Positions 5,059-5,502 of a DNA stretch of 5,502 nt are shown here, piece after piece (within the stretch, counting starts at the first letter, position 1; the number at the start of each line of letters is the position of its first letter). The stretch is from Paracoccaceae bacterium (GTDB taxonomy: Bacteria; Pseudomonadota; Alphaproteobacteria; Rhodobacterales; Rhodobacteraceae), in contig SKKS01000489.1 of NCBI GenBank assembly GCA_007123625.1, positions 1 to 5,502 on the forward strand, read 5' to 3'. The notes under the pieces are model-generated. The model saw only the letters and a program-made list of their open reading frames with translations. It did no database searches and was not told the DNA's origin. A program made the position numbers and the translations under genes.

Positions 5059-5502
5059 TCAGTGCACGGGGTGCAGCGCGTCCTTCAGGTACACGCAGGT
5101 CAGGATGGTAAAGACATAGGCCTGGATCACCGCCACCAGCAGCTCCAGCGCATAGAGCGCGGTCACCGCCAGGATCGGCAGGAAGAAGGCCGCGCCAAGG
5201 GCCGCCGCGAAGCCCGCGAACACCTTGGCCACCGCATGCCCGGCCATCATGGCCCCGGCAAGACGAATGGAATGGCTGACGGGGCGGACGAAATAGGAAA
5301 TCACCTCGATCAGCGCCAGAACGGGGCGCAGCGGCAGCGGCGCGCTGTCCACCCAGAACAGCTTGAGGAATTTCGTGCCATGGAGGATGAAGCCCAGCGC
5401 CGTGACCGAGATGAACACCGTCAACGCCAGCACCGCCGTCACCGCGATATGCGAAGTGGTGGTGAAGGCGAAGGGGATCAGCCCCAGAAGGTTCGCAAAG
5501 AG
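5059..5502 (-). CDS. atpB: F0F1 ATP synthase subunit a, C-terminal 147 residues (partial)
   Basis: Stator subunit that forms the two proton half-channels against the c ring. The frame is open to the right window edge, so the gene starts outside; a GTG at 5442 is internal. The visible part begins within the conserved NLLGLIPFAFTTTSH region and continues through several membrane helices. The essential arginine is Arg80 of the fragment (codon 5263-5265), equivalent to E. coli Arg210. Gln127 matches E. coli Gln252 in QAYVFTILTCVYL. His89 and Glu120 occupy the positions of E. coli Glu219 and His245, a swapped pair also known from mitochondrial subunit a. The segment after Arg80 is LAGAM where E. 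coli has LFGNM, so the Phe and Asn positions are both alanine. The gene ends DALHPVH, 59 bases before atpE. The usual upstream neighbour atpI is not in the window. Confidence 0.96.
   Translation of the reverse strand, partial: LFANLLGLIPFAFTTTSHIAVTAVLALTVFISVTALGFILHGTKFLKLFWVDSAPLPLRPVLALIEVISYFVRPVSHSIRLAGAMMAGHAVAKVFAGFAAALGAAFFLPILAVTALYALELLVAVIQAYVFTILTCVYLKDALHPVH

Overview
The window reads as chromosomal DNA of a GC-rich alphaproteobacterium, most likely of the Rhodobacteraceae/Paracoccaceae group. Three things support this: the F0 gene order a, c, b', b with paired b-type subunits; a c subunit that I recall as very close to that of Paracoccus; and strong GC bias at third codon positions. 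The placement rests on recognition from memory, with no database search.

Layout: (1) positions 1-814, minus strand, hold the N-terminal 271 codons of aspartate-semialdehyde dehydrogenase (asd), which runs off the left edge. (2) A 168-bp divergent intergenic region contains three copies of an 8-mer, GCGCCACA. (3) 983-1846, plus strand, encodes an Ada-like fusion of an AraC-type helix-turn-helix and an O6-alkylguanine-DNA alkyltransferase. (4) 1975-2610, plus strand, encodes an OmpA-family glycine-zipper lipoprotein that ends at a good intrinsic terminator. (5) 2741-3508, plus strand, encodes a GntR/FadR-family (FCD) regulator resembling PdhR, with a candidate operator just upstream. (6) 3603-5502, minus strand, is the distal part of the F0 ATP synthase operon in transcription order atpB (partial), atpE, atpF2 (b') and atpF (b), closed by a terminator in the convergent gap with the regulator gene.

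The four atp genes build one complex, the membrane proton channel (a), the rotor ring (c) and the peripheral stalk (b plus b'). The F1 genes are usually elsewhere in this group and are not seen here. The other four genes are separate transcription units with no evident shared pathway.

No mobile element, CRISPR array, tRNA or rRNA is visible, and I see no clear undescribed system. The points most worth a second look are a CxxC (Cys-His-Arg-Cys) motif at the alkyltransferase active site, the GCGCCACA repeats next to that gene, a strong GNRA-capped hairpin between atpE and the b' gene, and non-standard residues beside the essential arginine of subunit a.
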